64,000 bases of DNA, taken from NCBI GenBank assembly GCA_004764695.1, contig SMSO01000005.1:657501-721500 (forward strand), read 5' to 3'. Below the pieces are notes generated by a model. That model was not told the DNA's origin, searched no databases, and saw only the letters and a list, made by a program, of their open reading frames with translations. The translations under genes and the position numbers were made by a program. Each line of letters opens with the position of its first letter. Within the stretch, counting starts at the first letter, position 1. This stretch comes from Schizochytrium sp. TIO01. Its lineage: Eukaryota > Sar > Bigyra > Thraustochytrida > Thraustochytriidae. This document shows positions 35,401 to 47,450 of this stretch, piece after piece.

Positions 35401-37919
35401 TACACGCCACGACGTAATTTAGAGGGCTTCCTGAGACTGACCAATCTCAGTCAATATTATATTATATAATCAGGAACTTGTCTTTTGTTCACTGTTGTGT
35501 TTTTAAAATTCAACTTACTTTACATACAGGCAGGCTTCTTTGTTTTAAAAATTGATCGTCTTCCTGTACAAGTTTGATACAATGTATATAAATAATCAGA
35601 AAGGTTGAGCGAGAGAAAAAACACAACAAACAGTTATATATGTACAGACTTGTTCTGTAAGTTTTTTTATGGGCTCCTCTAGCAGCTCGCTTAACGTGAT
35701 CTTTCAATCATATTAAAGTGTCAGATCGGTGCCATCCATCATCCCCTCAGTGTATCTAATATTGTTTGCAACATCTATTTAGAATACTCATTTTACTTAC
35801 TTACCCACCCTGTATCATATATATTTATGAGGCTTGCTTATCACCTCTATAAGTAGTGCATTGCAAATTTATTGTGTGTTGGAAAATGGGTCAGTCAGTC
35901 CAAGCTCATACCACGTACATGAGAAGCTCGAAAATATTACCTTGCGTTGATCATTACATCGATCGACGTTGATACTTTTTTTTCACAACCTCTTTAGGTT
36001 TGCCTGAATCAAGATTCTTTTTAATTCTCTGTTCGATACTCAAAAATGCTTAACTTATTGTCTCTTTGTACATTGTCAATATTTAAATGTGCAGTCGTCC
36101 TTTAAGCATGTTGTTTAATACGTCAGCCATAATCACCGTCTGTCTATACAAAGCCCTGCCCAGTCTTGGCTGAGTTGAGTCTCTTTGTAATCTGCTGTTC
36201 TAAATTGAGAGGCTAGCAATACATGTTGATCTATCTATGCATATGCATCTGTCCTTTGTTATTACTACTTTCTACCTTTACACAGATTCCTATACTGAAA
36301 CCTCGTCTATTCGAGGGATAATATCTACAATCAGTTTTGCTAAAATGTATGACTACATGCAACTAATTTGTGTTGGCTTAGCAAAGCACAGATGCCGTTT
36401 GATCAATTGGTTGATGCCGTTGTAGCTACTACTATTTGCACTAGTTGTTTAAGATGTTGAAGTTGTCATTTTCACGAGTATTTGTGTTCTAATGTCTCTG
36501 GACTCTACATTGTGTTACTTGGATGAAGGTTCTCAACAATTCAAATTTCACGTATTGGATGCATTCCTGTATATAGTTAGTTTACTAATGCATTCGTCTA
36601 GGTTCTATCCCGTCGATGACTAGCATTATATCACTTTATGAATATTGCTCAATCCCTTATCCGGACACTTACTCAATGGCTGATACATGTTATAATTTTC
36701 AGAGTCTTCAATGATGAACTATATTCTCTGGGGATATTTTCTCTTTAAAATGCGTTGAATGGTTATTCTCATACGGTGATCGCAAATGGACCTGCAATAG
36801 GTTAGGTTAGTTTTAAGGAAGATCCTCAGCAATTAATCTTAGGTATCCCGCCCGTTTGAATAACACGTGACCCAGCTTTGATGAAGATATAGCTTAATAA
36901 GTCTAAACATGTAACAGTCAGCTATGTGGTTTTTCTTTAAGAGTCGGACGTTATATTGTTGCAAATATACTGTTAGGATCTTCTAAAGGTAAATCTGTCA
37001 GCTGAAGGTTGGCTAGCAGGGTAAGGAGAGAGTTCGAAAGACTTAAAGGAGGGTGTCCTTTTTAGGAAGGCTCAGTCAGTCTTTGTGTCTAGAAACTTAT
37101 TAATTTCATTATATTAAAACTAGAAAAAAAAGACATTATCTGTAATATACCAAGTTGAAGAAGTTTGAATAACGCATCATTGAAGTCCAAATTGTGACTG
37201 TTATCAGACCGATTTTATGCAGAATGTATGTACATTTTCGAGATAGGAAGTACTTGGCACATTTAATTGTCTATTTCTATTTCTACATGAACTTTAGTTC
37301 ACCAGGACATTGTAATGTCAACATGTCGCTGAGTAAATATTTCTACGAGTTTTGAATTTTTGGATTAAGAAGACAAACTCTCTTCAAGCTAAGGATCAAA
37401 TACAACAAAGGTTGGGAGTATGTTTGGCAAGTAATAAATTTGCATGACTCAAGAAGGTTGGAAGGATGATGATACGTGAATGACATTGCCAGACATTTGC
37501 TAACAATAGAGCAGTATTACAGACAAGAAAACAATGGTATTTGTTTAAACTCCTACTAATGCTTGTCAATCGCAAGATAGGTAAGGAGAGCAGATGATGT
37601 ACCATGAGTAACATATATATCATTATACTTAGGCAAGCTATCTGCATAAATAGTGTTAACAACTGACACAGAAGCAGAATCGTTTAATATGCTGATGATG
37701 GCATTTCATGAGTCCAGATCAATTTACTCAAATGCCGTATGCGGTAAAACGAATAATGCACGGACAATGATATTCCGCTTCAAATTTCGAAACCAAGGGT
37801 CAATTCTTTGATAAAGATCCTTCTAGAAAAAATAGCAAGGTATATATTGAATTAGCTTTTCACTCATAATTTTTTGAGAAACACAAGAGAGGTTTTGATA
37901 GGCTTAAACCAAGGGGGCA

Positions 37920-38831
37920 TTAATGGATGCATGATTCGTATGTGGGAATGAGGTAACGAATATTAATGTAGGCATCGGGTCCACCGTACGTCTCAAACAG
38001 CTCTAACGTGCGGTTGATCAGGTCTCCCAAGTTATCATTCTTTTGTTGAGAGTAGTCGATTGCATCTCCAATGTTAACATTCTTGTTCTTGAAAATGTTG
38101 AACACAGGTAGAATTTGGCGATAGTATGGGACGAGAGCCTGGCCAATCATTCCTCCATCATCTTGGTTCGTGTCAGCAAGAACAAGGGCTTGCAAAAGGC
38201 GAAGGACACGAACCATGACGCTCGGGTCTCGCGTGTTAAGAGCGGTTTTGATGGGAATGATGAGCTGAGGAATAACTGGGAGAACCTTGCGTCCACCAAG
38301 GCTCACCATATCCTTTGCGCCTTCCTCAGCAAGAAAGCTATAAGGCATTTCAACCTCACGCAAACCATCAAAAAAGAGTGGAAGGTAATGGTGGTAGTCA
38401 AGACGCTCTACAGGAACCTTCCAGGCAATCTTTGGTACAGAACCATTCTGATCAACATTGACTGGGAGATCACCGCGTTCGTAGAAGCGACGAAACGCAG
38501 TATTTGGTGGATTGGATCGTTTCTTATACGCCTTGTTGGTCGACTTGATCATGGATTGATTATCAACAGGGATTTTCTCGCCCATTTTACGAGTCGCTTC
38601 AACCGGGCTTCGGCCCCCAGTACCCTGGTTTTTACGGAGAAAATCAGTTGGCATTGGGCGAATAACCTTACGCTCAAAGCTAAAAGCACGAACATCAACT
38701 TCACGTTTTTCTTCTGAGTCGCCAATCTGATCAGGGACGTATGCAGTTCTATCAAAAGGAGAACCCGTTGCAACGTGGTTCTTTTCCCTCTCGGTGAGTC
38801 TATAGTTAGGACGCTTGATTGATTCGCTCAT
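37920..38831 (-). CDS. PACRG: Parkin co-regulated gene protein (PACRG), axonemal
   Basis: PACRG is an inner-junction protein of ciliary and flagellar doublet microtubules, bridging A- and B-tubules with FAP20. The 303-residue protein has a basic, low-complexity N-terminal extension (1-108) and a highly conserved armadillo-like core from 111 to the end: [75 protein letters not shown] and the terminal IPTYESC. Compared with animal PACRG the core carries a short insert at about 221-228 (TNQDDGG) in a loop between helices. The ATG at 38831 and the stop at 37920 give a complete intronless gene. Its presence indicates that the organism builds a motile flagellum at some stage. Confidence 0.95.
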   Translation of the reverse strand: MSESIKRPNYRLTEREKNHVATGSPFDRTAYVPDQIGDSEEKREVDVRAFSFERKVIRPMPTDFLRKNQGTGGRSPVEATRKMGEKIPVDNQSMIKSTNKAYKKRSNPPNTAFRRFYERGDLPVNVDQNGSVPKIAWKVPVERLDYHHYLPLFFDGLREVEMPYSFLAEEGAKDMVSLGGRKVLPVIPQLIIPIKTALNTRDPSVMVRVLRLLQALVLADTNQDDGGMIGQALVPYYRQILPVFNIFKNKNVNIGDAIDYSQQKNDNLGDLINRTLELFETYGGPDAYINIRYLIPTYESCIH

Positions 38832-39420
38832 CTTCGTTGCTCCAGTTAGTAAAGGTGACCAAATATAGCTCTAATTGCACGAAATTAAGTACTAGAGCTT
38901 GTAGGTGTCGTCGAATAATTGTCCTCTCTCGATACACAGGTAGTTCGCGACAGGGACCCTCCGATTGTGATTATAAAGTTGCACAACCAAACCTCACACG
39001 AGCAGGCGAATGACTATGCAAGTAATCCAATCCTCTGGAGGAGTGAAGAGCGAAGCACCACACGATAATTGCTCACTTGCTTGCAGTTGCCTTTCTGAGA
39101 TATTGTCACTAACAAAGAAAGACAGTCGATAAGCTACGTTTCTGCAGCAACAGTACACAAGCAAAGAACTCTAGGCAAATTTGTCAATGACAAATCAACA
39201 CCTGAGCAGGTTTTACTTGAGAACTGAAATACACACGTACTACCGGATCCATAGCTTATACATAAAAGAATCTAGCGCTTACCTCCACTATGGGCACTTT
39301 GATTCCTTTTTGCGATTCCTCTGTGTCTGCTTGATGCCTTAAAATTGATTTCCTCAACGGATAGTATATTCCGTCTGAGTATGCATGGTTAGTAGTATTT
39401 TTAATTTTTTAATTTTTATT

Positions 39421-39461
<41 letters not shown>
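39421..39461. repeat. AAC trinucleotide microsatellite
   Basis: About 13.7 uninterrupted AAC units, in the upstream flank of PACRG, about 590 bp from its ATG. Confidence 0.95.
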
Positions 39462-39462
<1 letters not shown>

Positions 39463-41059
39463 AGCAACATTTAAAATATAATACGTTTTCTTAGTAAGGT
39501 GAGAACTGATAAATTTGTGCATAGCAGCAGGGCAGATAGAGGGCTGCACTAATCCCCTAACCTATGTCAGACCCTTCTGTTTAATTAAGGAATTATCTTT
39601 TTCCATATTTAAAGACGACGGTCTTTTAAAATATATATAGAATACCCGTGAAGACATTAGTCAAGAGTTCTTTTGTTAGCCTATAAAAGAATACATGGTG
39701 ACTGAGAAAGACAGCAATGTGCAGAGAGACTTCACTACTGACATCATGAGAGACAGAGAAGAATGTTTTGGACGCCAGGCAATCAATTCGAACTGCCTAC
39801 AACCAGTTATATGTTTTATGCCAACAACAAGTTAGGCATAACTAGTTGAAGCTAACAGCCTCCGCATTGTCTCTTTGCTTGCTCCTTTATCTATAAACTA
39901 CTTAACATACTGGATCTAACTCTTAGCGTGGTGATACTTGATTTTTGTACAGCTTTGAATCTACCCTCATGTCTGTCCCTAGAAAGTATAGATGAGGTGC
40001 GGTATGACTGCCGAAAGCATATTTTAAGAGCTTGATTTCGTCTCCAGGTACTGCTACTACGGTAGCTGTGGTAATTAAAGCTAAATGAGGATGTGTAAAA
40101 TTAATCAGAGGACCTTCATGCATGCGCTCTTGGATAAACAAATTGGAAGACCTCACTTTAAGGGGTAGTACTTTCAACGACCTAACTAAAATTAAAACTT
40201 AACATCAGAGTCATCATTTTCAGAGTTGCTATGACGATGAACGTTCAGGTCCAAAGAACCGAAACACATTGTTTTTCCTTAAAAAGGAGAAACAAAAAGA
40301 GATAAAATATATCGAGAGAAATAGATCTCAAAGATTTGGCCTGCATATTAAAAAAACAAAAAATTGCATTTGTTAAATGGATGTACACAATCCAGATGCG
40401 TAAACAAGGGGGCAAAAATAAACTTCTTATGAATAACTGATTACTTTACAAGCAAATTCAACTCGCTGCGCGGAAGGTTCAATTATATGATTGAAATTGA
40501 GCCTTTCGTATTTGAGCTGTGCTATGAACTCGAGATAAAGTTCATATTTTGAAGCCTCAAGAACGACTTTCTCTGAAACATGCAAGAGAATATAGAAAGT
40601 TGTGATACTGAAAAGAAAGTCATGTCTCGGTGTAATGGCCTTGAGGAAAGCACTTCAAAGGGCAGATGCCACATGTGTTTGTCGAGGCTGGTTGCCTGAA
40701 TAGAGAAGCAAGTTGTTTTAACAGTCCCCACTTTTTGCATCTGTCCAAAAAAAATTGTCAGCACCTGATGTCGAGCTTACAGAATGTTGCCTATGTTGCT
40801 CATTTGCACCTGGTGCTAAAAGAAAATGTACCCACTTCAAATACACATGTCAAAACATTACATTCAGGCTAGCTACCCATATCAATGAAAACTAAAGCAT
40901 GCTTGCAAACAAGTTTTGAAAAGTACAGCTTTTGCTTGCCATTTAGTTATGTCAAACACAGTGTAAGTAAGCCCTTAACTACTACACCTGCAACCTACCC
41001 TGTGTTGCGCTTCTATGAAATGATAAATAGTATTACTACTACCCTAGTTATTTGTTAGT

Positions 41060-41160
41060 AGCACTTAGAGGCAACCCTATCAACCCTATAAAATAAAAAC
41101 ACTCAAGCCAAAGCAATCATTATAGTAGTAGAGGTACCTTGCTCACCGTTGATATTTCCC
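41060..41160. repeat. Dispersed repeat family copy (41.1 kb)
   Basis: Contains CTATCAACCCTATAAAAT followed by the core ACTCAAGCCAAAGCAATCA (41101-41119) and then TAGTAGTAGAGGTACC. This is the clearest copy of the core; similar order is seen near 62.5 kb. Confidence 0.4.
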
Positions 41161-42034
41161 TACGAAGTCAGAAGCAATTCCTATTGGTCCCTTGATGTGG
41201 GTAGAATTTCAAGCCAAAACAGACGCGCATGCAAAAACAGAGCACTCTTATTTGTTAGAGGCTGCTCTACTATTATCTTGGTTAGGAGATTTTCGTAAGT
41301 GTAAGATTCGATCTGTTTCTTTTAAACTAAAACCGAGAAACAGAACTCGAAATACAAGTCGCGCGTCTCAATTTAATTTGGTATAAGCGACGTTATTTCA
41401 CGACAAGGGGCTGACTGTACGAGGCCAATCACTGCATCGGACTCCGAATGTAAGGTAGGCCCATAAAAAATAGAATTATTTCTGACTATTATTGTTATAG
41501 TAATTATTAGATATTTTTAAAATTAATCAGAAACAAATAATTAATTTTTTTTTTGGAGGTAGTACTATTATTAGTAAGTAATTCAACCGTGTGTGTTAGT
41601 TCTCTGGTCAGTGAGATATGTTTTATCTTCATTAGGCGAGTCCTGTGGGTGATGTAGGTATGTGTGCATAGTGTAACCAAAGATAACGTGGTGCTATTCT
41701 CGTGCTGTTGAAAGAGCAAAGTTGACCAGCACCCGATTCGATTTAAAGAACACTGTGCGCGTGCCACATCTCACCTCCTCAATCAGGAAATAAGGCCCCA
41801 CGAGCCAACTTGCTTATTATTAATCTCTGGATCTGATTTACCTTCCACTGTACGGGTACTTCTGTAGAAAAGTAAATGAACAGAGAAATGTGATTTTCAT
41901 TATCCAGTCTTGCTTTAGATTCGTTGGAAGGAAAGGAAGAAAGAAAGAAAGGAAGAAGAAGAAACCAAAGCCGGATTAGAAGTAGGTGGAGGAACAAATT
42001 CTTCTTGCCCCAAAGATCATATTTAGACTTAACT

Positions 42035-42077
42035 CTTCTTCTTCTTCTTCTTCTTCTTCTTCTTCTTCTTCTTCTTC
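42035..42077. repeat. CTT trinucleotide microsatellite
   Basis: About 14 uninterrupted CTT units. Confidence 0.95.
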
Positions 42078-45000
42078 ATTTATGTCAAATAATAAAAAAT
42101 GTTAAAAAAGGAACATCCAACCTTCCCTTGTATTTTATTTCATCGTTTATCTGGAGGAATAAATTTAAAAGTATGATTGTGGGAGTTCAGGAAAACATAT
42201 AAGAGAATTCATTAGAGGTCACGGATGTTTAAGATCTTTAACCCTCAAGGTTGAATTAAAAAAGGGAGCTCAATTGTTCGTGTGCGTTCGTCTAATGGCT
42301 GCAATAATTCATTCGGGTACGGTGAAGTTTGGAGCGGGCAAAAAATTCGCAGCACAACCTCAGAAAATTATCTTGAACCCGTACTTTGCTTAAAGGCTAA
42401 TGCTGTAGTTAGAGCTGGCTCTAGTTAGCGAGCAGTACTTCAGATAAAAAAAAATTGAATTGAAAAGTCGATGTGCTGTTTTCTTAGAATTTGAACATCT
42501 CAAGTCTGCATTCATTCTGAGATCAATCCACAGATTGATCAAATTGATGTCTATCTAGTCATTCTGGATTCTTTGCACAAGCTACAGAGTCTGACGATTA
42601 AGGCTTTCATTCACCCCATTATAGATAACTGCTATCTAATTATAGAGATAGAGTCGAACCGTTGCCACGTCAAGAGTATGATTATAATATATGAAGGCCT
42701 AAAATTTCGAGGTTTTGCCATGAGAGAATGGTGAAAGCAAATGAAACATACAGATGCAGAGCTGTGGTAGTTACGAACGTGCGGTAATTGCATGTTGACT
42801 TTCTTTAATCAAGAGTGGTGTTCATTTAAAATGAGAATTATCTAAGAAGGATTTTTGCCAGCAACTTCACTTTTCCAAACTCCAAAAGAAAAGACCGAAA
42901 TGCTAGTAGAGTAGGTCTCGATTAGCCTACTAGTCTTATGATGATGAAACCAAGTTTCATTCGGAATTCCTGAACCTCAATATCTCGCAGCTGCACTGTG
43001 CTGGTTTTCCCCGCGTCAGTCGTGTTTGCTATCTGATTGATCCTAAAACATTGAAGGCAGCAGTTCAAGAATGCCTTTACGAAGAGTGAGTGGGTACACT
43101 GGCTATAATAATGCGGCAATTAGGTATCAGGTGCACTGCCTTTCTGAGTTTCCGATTCAACTGGGTTCTTCCTGCTCGCAGCGGAAGAGGAGCGTCACCG
43201 TCGAGACCACCTTTAACCGCATTACTACTACCTACTTGAGCCAATGCAGCGATCTTTGTGCTGTGTATCATCCGAACAGCACCTTTTGACTGGCGTGTTA
43301 GAAAGGATTCATGAACCAATCATAACTCGTGACATTTAGTCCGAAGAGTCGATACCAACTACAATATTGTAAATTAAGTAAATCAATTTATTCAGCCTTT
43401 AAGGGATTACACAGAAGTGGCAAGACATTTCGGCACAAGGTTGGCTCGCAAAAGTGTTTGTCAAGGATCAGTTTCTCAGAAATACTGTTGAGATAAGGTC
43501 TATATAGCTAAAAACAGCTGGTATAGTTGAGCTGATAAACAGCGTCTACTTTCTAGCAAGAGGCAGTATGAGGTGGCGCCAGAGAAAGTATCTAAATAGC
43601 CTGCATTAGCGTGCCCTCTGTTAAGACGGGAAATAGATTGTTCGTGTTGACAACCAAGTCCTCACTAGATCCTTGTTTCCTTGTGGTGACGACTCGACTC
43701 ATATTCTTTTTTTTCAACGAGGAGGGAAGGTCATCTTTTTTCCCACAAAGTTTGATGACTAAAACTACCTGCAATAATACTTCTCCAAATGATGAAACCG
43801 GCTATAACATTCGCTCTTCAATTCAAAGCCTGTCTTTTATGCGCTGTGTATTATCTTTAGTTTGGAGATGTTTAGAGAGCTGTGCGATTTGGGGTCCATG
43901 AGCCGACCACTCTTCAATTCACATCCAGTGGTAAGCACTTCATTTTCTAGCTTCTCAGTAATGAAAATATTATATTAAAAACATTTTTATATTTTAAGAA
44001 AGAGAGAATAATTCTATTGTCTTATAGTTACTATTCCCATTACCCTGAACAATATTGTGCTTCATTTTTTTAATTAATTAAAATAAAATAAAATCACAAG
44101 GACATTTTCCTTCAAGAATTCTGAGTACCTACCCTTACATTTATCTTTAGTAAAAGGGCAAAAAGGAAATTCATTCTGGTGTGCAACAGCCCTCGAGCCA
44201 GCTACTTCATCACTCGAGTTGATTTGACTTTCGCAGCTACTCACGCAGTCTGGCGAGTCAGAGGTAATACGCTTACCCCTTACCCTTTTGCCTTTTTAAA
44301 AATAAAAGATTCATATGAGACTAACTTTCTCCGCAAACCAAGAGAGATTAATAAAAATAGCAAATATAGTACGTTCTTTGGAACAAAAGAGAAAAAGAAA
44401 GGGAATAAAAGAAAATAAATAAGTGTCCTGTCGAGACCGCGTAGGAAAGTAAGCTTTACACTTACTAATTTATAGTATATGTATTTGTTTGCAGTCCTCA
44501 AAACAGTTGGCCGACAGAAATAGGTTTACTTGCTTCCACTAGGTGCACACTGTTTGACACTGCCTGAGACTCGATGGTTAGTAGGTAGGTATGTAGGACT
44601 AAATGCAGCCTTGGGTAGGGTCATGCTAAGAGTAACAGCCTGAGGATCCGCACACGGCGACGTCACGCCGATCCAGTGGATAACTCCGCGGAAATGTCGT
44701 GTGGAAGAAGCTCAACGTTTCCTTGATGAGATGCTTTCTATAGGTTTCGAATAAGAAACGAATGACTTCTATTAAAGCCATTGATCGTGTGATGGCAAAC
44801 TATTTGTCGTATCTTACGAGAGAGAAAAAAATTCTCTCAACTTTTGAATCCTCCTCTGTGGCGCCTTAAATTAGAACCACACTGAAATTGGAGAATCATA
44901 TACATGATGACACCATATGTCATGACTGAAGCATTCAAGTCCACCCATTTATCCCTTGTATGACTGCACCAAAAGTTTCACGATAGGTACCAAATGAGCC

Positions 45001-47427
45001 TTGCCCCTCCCTACTGTCCTTTCCTTCATAATGAGCTAGCTGTTCTAAGTCGGCTCACCTTGCTGATTGCTCTACTCTCAGGAGCAACAAGATGGTTTCA
45101 TGATCTACCTCGATGCGTTTCAGTAATTGCCGTTCTTCCTTGACTGGTGCGCAAGTCATTGCTTCTAAGCATTCCCTAGATAGAAGGTAGTACTATCCAA
45201 CGCAGTGTGCTCGGTTATGCTTTCAAACCTATCATGGCGGTACTTTGGATGGCCGCAAGATCAATCTTTGAGTTGGTGTTGCTCTTCAGGAAGGACTACT
45301 TAGGTAGGAGGAGAAGAAGAACAAGACGAGCGAAGCAACATTTAAAACTCACGTCAAAACATGGGGATAGAAAAACGTTTCCCCGCATGAATACAAAGAT
45401 TAACCTGAAGATCTTATTGGGTTGCTCGCAGGGCAACCCGAGATGGTTTGCTTATTCTTTCAAGAGGTGCTCCTATTATTTTTCACCATCTACGCATAGT
45501 CTACCTTGCACAAGGATAGAATGCTAAACAACAAATTTTCTGCTGTTCTGAACACACCAGTCCTTAGTAGCTATCTTTGGCATGGGAATTGAGGTTCAAT
45601 TACACTGTCTTGAAGCAAGTTGGAGAAGTACCTATGCTTAAGAGACAATAGTTTGCGCTCATTTTGGTCATTACTTGACATCCAATCAAAAACCTGTATT
45701 TAATTAAGAAACTTTTCGTTTCCTCAAAATATCCCGGACCAGCTTGGCTACAAGGTAGCATACTAGTGTATTTGAAGGTAGTCTTTATTTTGAAGAAACG
45801 CATTACGCACCACACACATTATTCATGAATGGGTGGTTTAGGCAGATAGAAAAGTCTGAATACTCGCTAGGCCCGGCTACAAGCACCGCAAAGTGTTATC
45901 TAGGCAGTTCAAGATTATCATGATTTTCACGCAAGTTGCGAGGTATACTCTGATAAAGCCATCTAAGTTATCATAAGCTCTATTACGGGCGACCCTAGGA
46001 TTTTAGCTGCTTTTACAAGTGGCAGCGCGCCAAGTGAGATTTGGTGAGTGAGATAAGCAGCTTCAGAAAACTTGTACTCTAGAAATTCTGTGGCTCTGAT
46101 CGCGAGGTACCTAGAGACAATCAGAAGCATGTATATAAACTAAATTAATAGGGTTTCAATATGGCTGGTTTCTAATTTGATACTCAGCAGACCTGCGCTC
46201 TGTCCTATCGCCACATCATATCAGTCTCAACAGTAGTAGTACTAGGTATACGGAGGAATAAAAAAGATTGCTAATAAACACCACCTAGCTTGAAAAGATA
46301 GAGGGAGGAGAGAGAATAAAAACTGCTCGGAGCGCGGAGGCTTTTAGAGTTGGACACGCTGGACAGCAGTTGCATGTTAAAATAATGCGCACACCCTCTA
46401 GTAGTTTCTATTAGCTTTCCTCATACTCATAGCCGCAGGTAGATCAAAGATCCCCATGAGGCCTAACAAGCTGACTATTTCGCTTTCGCATGCCAGACTC
46501 GGAGGCGAAATTAAGCACAACTGCACTCGATTATCACCAGCTCAAAGTTAGTCATTTCTATGCAATATAGAGTCCGAAATAAAGTATTAAACATCTATGA
46601 TATAATTAACGGAGTCATCATCTAGCTCCATCGTTGTCAGGTCACGTGTGTATTAAGCATCTGCTTACCGCGAATAACTTTCTGGAGCTTTGATTTAATA
46701 GTACGCTGCTTCAAGTTCTTTGCACTTTGCATTTATAGAAGCTCAAAATAACTCTTTAAGGTAAGAATACAAAAGAGCAGTCCATACTTTCCATATTCTC
46801 AAAGGCTCGAGTTCAAGCTTTCTCCTTAAGGTTGGATGCCGTGTGATGAAGAAATACTCTTCGTCAACTGTTTTACCCAAATAGTCGCGCACGTTTGGGA
46901 CAGGTAAGTTTATAGAAGGAATGAAAATGTCAGTTGTTCGTAAACAATCGATTGCATAGAAGTTAGCTGCTCCAGGTAATAACCAGTATACCAAACCTAC
47001 TTGGCAACGCCGGCTGGTAGATCATATTGAATCCCTCTTGTTATATTAGGTGTAAACAAGAAAGGGCGCACGCCTTCAGTTGTGCCAGCTGCAGGTCGCC
47101 CAATTCCACAAGTATAAAATTTAAATTTAAAAAAGAAGAAAAAAGCTTTTACTTATTTATTTCCACTGCCAAGTCATCATGATATTTTAATTTTAAAATA
47201 AATAATAAAATGTATTCATTTATGGTTTTAATTCCTTTAAGAGGAGTAAAACAGGGCTTGTTACATATATGTAAACTTAAAGTGAAGCTTGTATCTGTGT
47301 ATTTTCATATGACAGACTGAAAATATATTTAGTTAATGGTTCTTAAAATATGATTTGATTCAATCGCTAAAAAAGTAGACTTATTTTTTGAATGATTAGA
47401 TACATAATACAGTAAACGAGGAAGGTT

Positions 47428-47450
47428 TAATAATAATAATAATAATAATA
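47428..47450. repeat. TAA trinucleotide microsatellite
   Basis: Between seven and eight uninterrupted TAA units followed by a T run. Confidence 0.9.

Larger units (their letters stand above)
30523..37919. other. 7.4-kb spacer with repeats and an AT-rich core
   Basis: No recognised gene. Contents listed separately: CTA microsatellite, 253-bp tandem duplication, 12-bp tandem repeat, possible short-intron gene at 33.3-33.9 kb, and a very AT-rich block at 34.85-35.4 kb. A run of nine G lies at 31622-31630, unusual in this composition. Remaining short frames, such as 36237-36425 (+) and 37396-37662 (-), are not supported. Confidence 0.5.

Noticed and set aside
38115-38717. 200-codon plus-strand frame
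   Set aside because: Antisense to PACRG, which is unambiguous.
42640-42700. GGTTCGACTC on the minus strand resembling a tRNA B box
   Set aside because: The T-arm does not pair (only three of five positions) and there is no A box or acceptor stem.
45207-45527. 106-codon plus-strand frame with an RRRRRTRR stretch
   Set aside because: It starts at GTG, has no recognised features and is within chance length.
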